DNA from: Deltaproteobacteria bacterium
GTDB lineage: Bacteria; Myxococcota_A; UBA796; UBA9615
Length of the DNA: 64,000 bases
Assembly (NCBI GenBank): GCA_023954745.1
Contig: JAGSHC010000007.1
Location: forward strand, 1 to 64,000
Reading direction: 5' to 3'
The notes under the pieces were generated by a model that saw only the letters and a list, made by a program, of their open reading frames with translations, searched no databases and was not told the origin of the DNA. Shown here piece after piece: positions 61,209 through 64,000 of the stretch. Within the stretch, counting starts at the first letter, position 1, and every line of letters starts with the position of its first letter. A program made the position numbers and the translations under genes.

Positions 61209-62105
61209 CTAGTAGTGCCAGGGGTAGTCGCCGAAGTTGCGCGGGCGCTTCTCCAGGAAGGAGTCCCTGCCCTCCTGGGCCTCGTCGGTGCCGTAGGCGA
61301 GCCGCGTGGCCTCCCCCGCGAACACCTGCTGACCCACGAGCCCGTCGTCGATCATGTTGAAGGCGAACTTCAACATGCGCTGGGCCGTCGGCGACTTGTC
61401 GAGGATCTCCGCCGCCCACTGCAGGGCCTCGTTCTCCAGCTCCGCGTGGGGGAGCGCGGCGTTGGCCATGCCCATCTGGAAGGCCTCTTCGGCGCTGTAG
61501 TTGCGACCGAGGAAGAAGATCTCGCGCGCCCGCTTCTGACCCACCTGACGCGCGAGGTAGGCAGAGCCGAAGCCGCCATCGAAGCTGGCGACGTCCGCGT
61601 CGGTCTGCTTGAAGACCGCGTGCTCCTTCGAGGCGAGAGTGAGGTCCGCCACCACGTGCAGCGAGTGCCCCCCGCCCACAGCCCACCCCGGCACCACCGC
61701 GATGACGACCTTGGGCATGAACCGAATGAGGCGCTGGACCTCGAGGATGTGAAGACGACCGAGGCGGGCGCGGTCGATCTGACCCTCGCCGCCCTCCTGG
61801 TACTGGTAGCCCGCCTTGCCGCGCACGCGCTGGTCGCCGCCGGAGCAGAAGGCCCAGCCGCCGTCCTTCGGTGACGGCCCGTTGCCCGTCAGCAGGACGA
61901 CCCCCACATCGCTCCACTGGCGCGCGTGGTCGAGGGCGCGGTACAGCTCGTCCACCGTGTTGGGGCGGAACGCGTTGCGCACCTCGGGCCGGTCGAAGGC
62001 GATGCGTACGCAGCCCAGGTCCTTCGCCCGGTGGTAGGTGATGTCAGTGAAACCGAAGCCGGGGACTTCGTCCCAGCGGCTCGCGTCGAAGATCTCCGAG
62101 ACCAT
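61209..62105 (-). CDS. menB: 1,4-dihydroxy-2-naphthoyl-CoA synthase
   Basis: The 298-residue crotonase-fold enzyme closes the naphthoquinone ring of menaquinone. Diagnostic motifs are SGGDQRVRG, GWAVGGGHSLH, SFDGGFGSAYLARQVGQK, and near the end AYGTDEAQEGRDSFLEKR. All features of the MenB group within the crotonase family are present, including its C-terminal tail. It implies that the cell makes menaquinone. No other men gene is adjacent. Confidence 0.93.
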   Translation of the reverse strand: MVSEIFDASRWDEVPGFGFTDITYHRAKDLGCVRIAFDRPEVRNAFRPNTVDELYRALDHARQWSDVGVVLLTGNGPSPKDGGWAFCSGGDQRVRGKAGYQYQEGGEGQIDRARLGRLHILEVQRLIRFMPKVVIAVVPGWAVGGGHSLHVVADLTLASKEHAVFKQTDADVASFDGGFGSAYLARQVGQKRAREIFFLGRNYSAEEAFQMGMANAALPHAELENEALQWAAEILDKSPTAQRMLKFAFNMIDDGLVGQQVFAGEATRLAYGTDEAQEGRDSFLEKRPRNFGDYPWHY

Positions 62106-62188
62106 GATTGGCTCCTCCAGGCGGGGCCGCGAAAGCTACACGAAGCGTCCTGGCTGCTCTCGTCTTCTGGACGTTCTACCCTCGCCTC

Positions 62189-63211
62189 ATGCGCCCCTTC
62201 ACCGACCTCACCCCGCGCGGCCAACTGCGACGCCTGCATGCGCTCGCCACCGAGGCACTTCGTGGGTGGGCGCTGCCGAGGGAGCCGACCCTGCGGCTGC
62301 TGAACCACGGCGAGAACACCGTCTACGGAGTGCGCACCCCGGGAACCCCCGAGCTGCACGTGCTGCGGATTCACCGCAGCGACTACCACCCGATGGACCA
62401 CCTCGTGAGCGAGGCCCGCTGGCTCGATTACCTCCAGGGCGAGGGCATCGGCGCCCCGGCGGCGGAGCGAGACATCCAGGGGAACCCCGTCCGCCACGTG
62501 CAGACCGAGGGAATGCCGGAGGGACGGCACGTCACCCTGCTGCGCAAGACCCCGGGTCGCATGCGGGACTACGACCACTGGGGCCCCACTCACGCGGCGG
62601 AGGTGGGCAAGCTCCTGGCGAGGATGCACCGGGCCGCCGAGCGATTCGAGGCGCCCGCGGGATTCTCGCGCCGCGTGCTGGACGCCGAGGGGCTCGTGGG
62701 TCCCACCGCGAGCTGGGGGGACCCGCTGGCGGAGCCTCTGCTGGATAAGGCAGGCAAGGATCTGTTCGCCTGGGGCCGCGACCGGTTGTTCGAGGAGCTA
62801 GGCACGCTGCCTCGGGACCGAACCGCCTGGGGCATGACCCACACCGATCTGCACGGTGGCAACGTGCTCTTCGCCGACGGCGTCGCGAAGGCCATCGACT
62901 TCGACGACCTGGCCCATGCGTGGTTCGTGAGCGACTTCGCGGTCAACCTCGTGCCCGTGCGATGGCGCAATCCAGACCTCGCAGACGGCATGCTCGCCGG
63001 CTACCGCTCGGTGCGCCCGCTGTCGGATGAGGCCCTCGCCGCGCTCCCGACCTTTCACTGTGCGCGGCGGATGATGGGGGTGGCCTGGGCCCGCTCCCGA
63101 GCCGACGTCCCCCGTTTGATCAAGTGGCTCCCCTGGCGCATCCAGTTCGCGATGCGCACCCTGCAGGCGTGGAAGGACGGCGACGACCCTCTCCTCGTGA
63201 AGCCCGACTAG
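62189..63211 (+). CDS. APH-fold kinase, SrkA/RdoA-like
   Basis: The 340-residue protein has an aminoglycoside-phosphotransferase fold similar to SrkA/RdoA stress-response kinases: [12 protein letters not shown], catalytic loop [12 protein letters not shown] and metal site [11 protein letters not shown]. SrkA-type kinases phosphorylate protein in E. coli. Start ATG 62189. It precedes the sirtuin gene by 23 bp, so they may be one operon. Confidence 0.82.
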   Translation: MRPFTDLTPRGQLRRLHALATEALRGWALPREPTLRLLNHGENTVYGVRTPGTPELHVLRIHRSDYHPMDHLVSEARWLDYLQGEGIGAPAAERDIQGNPVRHVQTEGMPEGRHVTLLRKTPGRMRDYDHWGPTHAAEVGKLLARMHRAAERFEAPAGFSRRVLDAEGLVGPTASWGDPLAEPLLDKAGKDLFAWGRDRLFEELGTLPRDRTAWGMTHTDLHGGNVLFADGVAKAIDFDDLAHAWFVSDFAVNLVPVRWRNPDLADGMLAGYRSVRPLSDEALAALPTFHCARRMMGVAWARSRADVPRLIKWLPWRIQFAMRTLQAWKDGDDPLLVKPD

Positions 63212-63234
63212 CGCCCTTTCCCCCGAGAGCCCCC

Positions 63235-64000
63235 ATGGACGATCAGCAACTCCTCGAAGACCTCGCGCAGCGCATCGAGAAGGACCCCTCGATCCTGTTC
63301 GTCACGGGGGCCGGCCTGTCTGCGGACTCGGGGCTCCCCACCTATCGAGGAGTCGGCGGGCTCTACGACAACAAGGGAACGGCCGACGGGATCCCCATCG
63401 AGGAGGCCCTCTCGGGTCCCATGTTCCGCAAGGACCCGGACCTCACCTGGAAGTACATCCGCCAGATCGAGGAGGCCTGCCGCGGCGCGAGCCCCAACCG
63501 GGCCCACGAGGTCATGGCGGCCCTGGAGAAGAAGCTCTCCCGCGTCGTCGTCCTGACGCAGAACGTCGACGGCCTCCACCGCGCCGCGGGGACCGAGAAC
63601 CTCATCGAGATTCACGGCACGGTGCACGATCTTCGCTGCCCCTTCTGCGGATGGACCCACCGCGTCGACGACTACTCCCACCTCGCCCCGGGCACGCCCG
63701 AGTGTGGGGACTGCTTCTCAGTGATTCGCCCGCGGGTCGTGCTCTTCGGCGAGATGCTGCCCAGCGATGGCATCAACAAGCTGGAAGCGGAGCTCGCGAA
63801 GGGCTTCGATCTGGTGTTCAGCGTGGGCACCACGAGCGTCTTCCCCTACATCGCGGCGCCCGTGTACCGAGCGAACCGGGAAGGCGGGCTCACCGTGGAG
63901 ATCAACCCCGGAGACACCGAAGTGTCCTACGACGTCCAGCACCGTCTGCGGCGCGGGGCCGCGGACGCACTGGGTAGGTTGGGAGAACTCGTCGGGGTGT
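63235..64000 (+). CDS. cobB: SIR2-family NAD-dependent protein deacylase (3' truncated by window)
   Basis: The frame from ATG 63235 to the right edge is open with no stop (255 codons seen). Sirtuin motifs: [16 protein letters not shown] (NAD site), [24 protein letters not shown] (catalytic His), zinc cysteines CPFC and CGDC, and [11 protein letters not shown]. It removes acyl groups from protein lysines using NAD+. The C terminus lies outside the window. Confidence 0.93.
   Translation, partial: MDDQQLLEDLAQRIEKDPSILFVTGAGLSADSGLPTYRGVGGLYDNKGTADGIPIEEALSGPMFRKDPDLTWKYIRQIEEACRGASPNRAHEVMAALEKKLSRVVVLTQNVDGLHRAAGTENLIEIHGTVHDLRCPFCGWTHRVDDYSHLAPGTPECGDCFSVIRPRVVLFGEMLPSDGINKLEAELAKGFDLVFSVGTTSVFPYIAAPVYRANREGGLTVEINPGDTEVSYDVQHRLRRGAADALGRLGELVGV

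Overview
The window is high-GC chromosomal DNA from a bacterium that is most likely a member of the Myxococcota or a neighbouring deltaproteobacterial lineage. The evidence is: a MopE-type metal-binding-repeat protein with a MYXO-CTERM-like tail; many lipoproteins with long aspartate tracts after the lipidated cysteine; Ser/Thr kinases; a kinase fused to a SUMF1/FGE-sulfatase domain; and a GAFTGA sigma-54 activator. No rRNA, tRNA, CRISPR array, insertion sequence or phage module was seen. Species cannot be named from sequence alone.

Layout. 1-10 kb: end of a STAND/TPR regulator, a Big_5-type lipoprotein coupled to a Coq4-family protein, an acidic repeat lipoprotein, a phosphotransferase divergent from an M14 carboxypeptidase, an NhaR-like LysR regulator, a zinc-ribbon membrane protein and small secreted proteins. 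10-15 kb: a Crp/Fnr regulator with an N-terminal cysteine cluster, an FNR-like box, then the oxidative pentose phosphate operon zwf-pgl-gnd with 4-base overlaps. 14.7-17 kb: a minus-strand operon of GFA enzyme, truncated haemoglobin with an RGG-like tail, and a DUF4303/beta-propeller protein. 17-22.4 kb: SDR, ABA4-like membrane protein, Wzx-like flippase, a rhodanese remnant and a P2-type ATPase. 22.4-27.5 kb: a 1.7-kilo-residue surface protein (CSLREA/beta-helix plus 22 MopE modules). 27.6-33 kb: ArsR regulator divergent from a coupled ABC transporter, HlyD and TolC set.

33-38 kb: a secreted protein behind a near-perfect sigma-54 promoter, followed on the minus strand by an operon of a sigma-54 activator and a kinase/SUMF1 fusion. 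38-44.5 kb: acetyltransferase-like protein, lamin-tail lipoprotein with 14 DDDDSAV-type repeats, triple-fasciclin lipoprotein, a small isolated HTH gene and an ankyrin protein. 44.5-50 kb: a ferritin-like di-iron protein, then a coupled GcvT-like and twin FAD oxidoreductase operon. 50-57 kb: beta-propeller lipoprotein, methyltransferase, SGNH hydrolase lipoprotein, acyl-CoA dehydrogenase, canonical Ser/Thr kinase, and an 87-residue close homologue of the archaeal chromatin protein MC1. 57-64 kb: dienelactone hydrolase lipoprotein, DUF5522/Dph6-like fusion, GNAT acetyltransferase, a ribbon-helix-helix gene preceded by an array of GGTATC motifs, menB, an SrkA-like kinase and a sirtuin running off the right edge.

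How parts may fit together. The Crp/Fnr gene and FNR box suggest redox control of NADPH production. The ArsR dyad suggests inducible control of the tripartite exporter. The sigma-54 activator/kinase pair and the nearby sigma-54 promoter suggest a local signalling unit. The MC1-like protein beside phased A-tracts suggests a nucleoid protein acquired from, or shared with, archaea. These links are inferences from sequence and position; the strongest new-biology candidates are the MC1 gene, the GGTATC/RHH locus, the aspartate-tract lipoproteins and the sigma-54/kinase unit.
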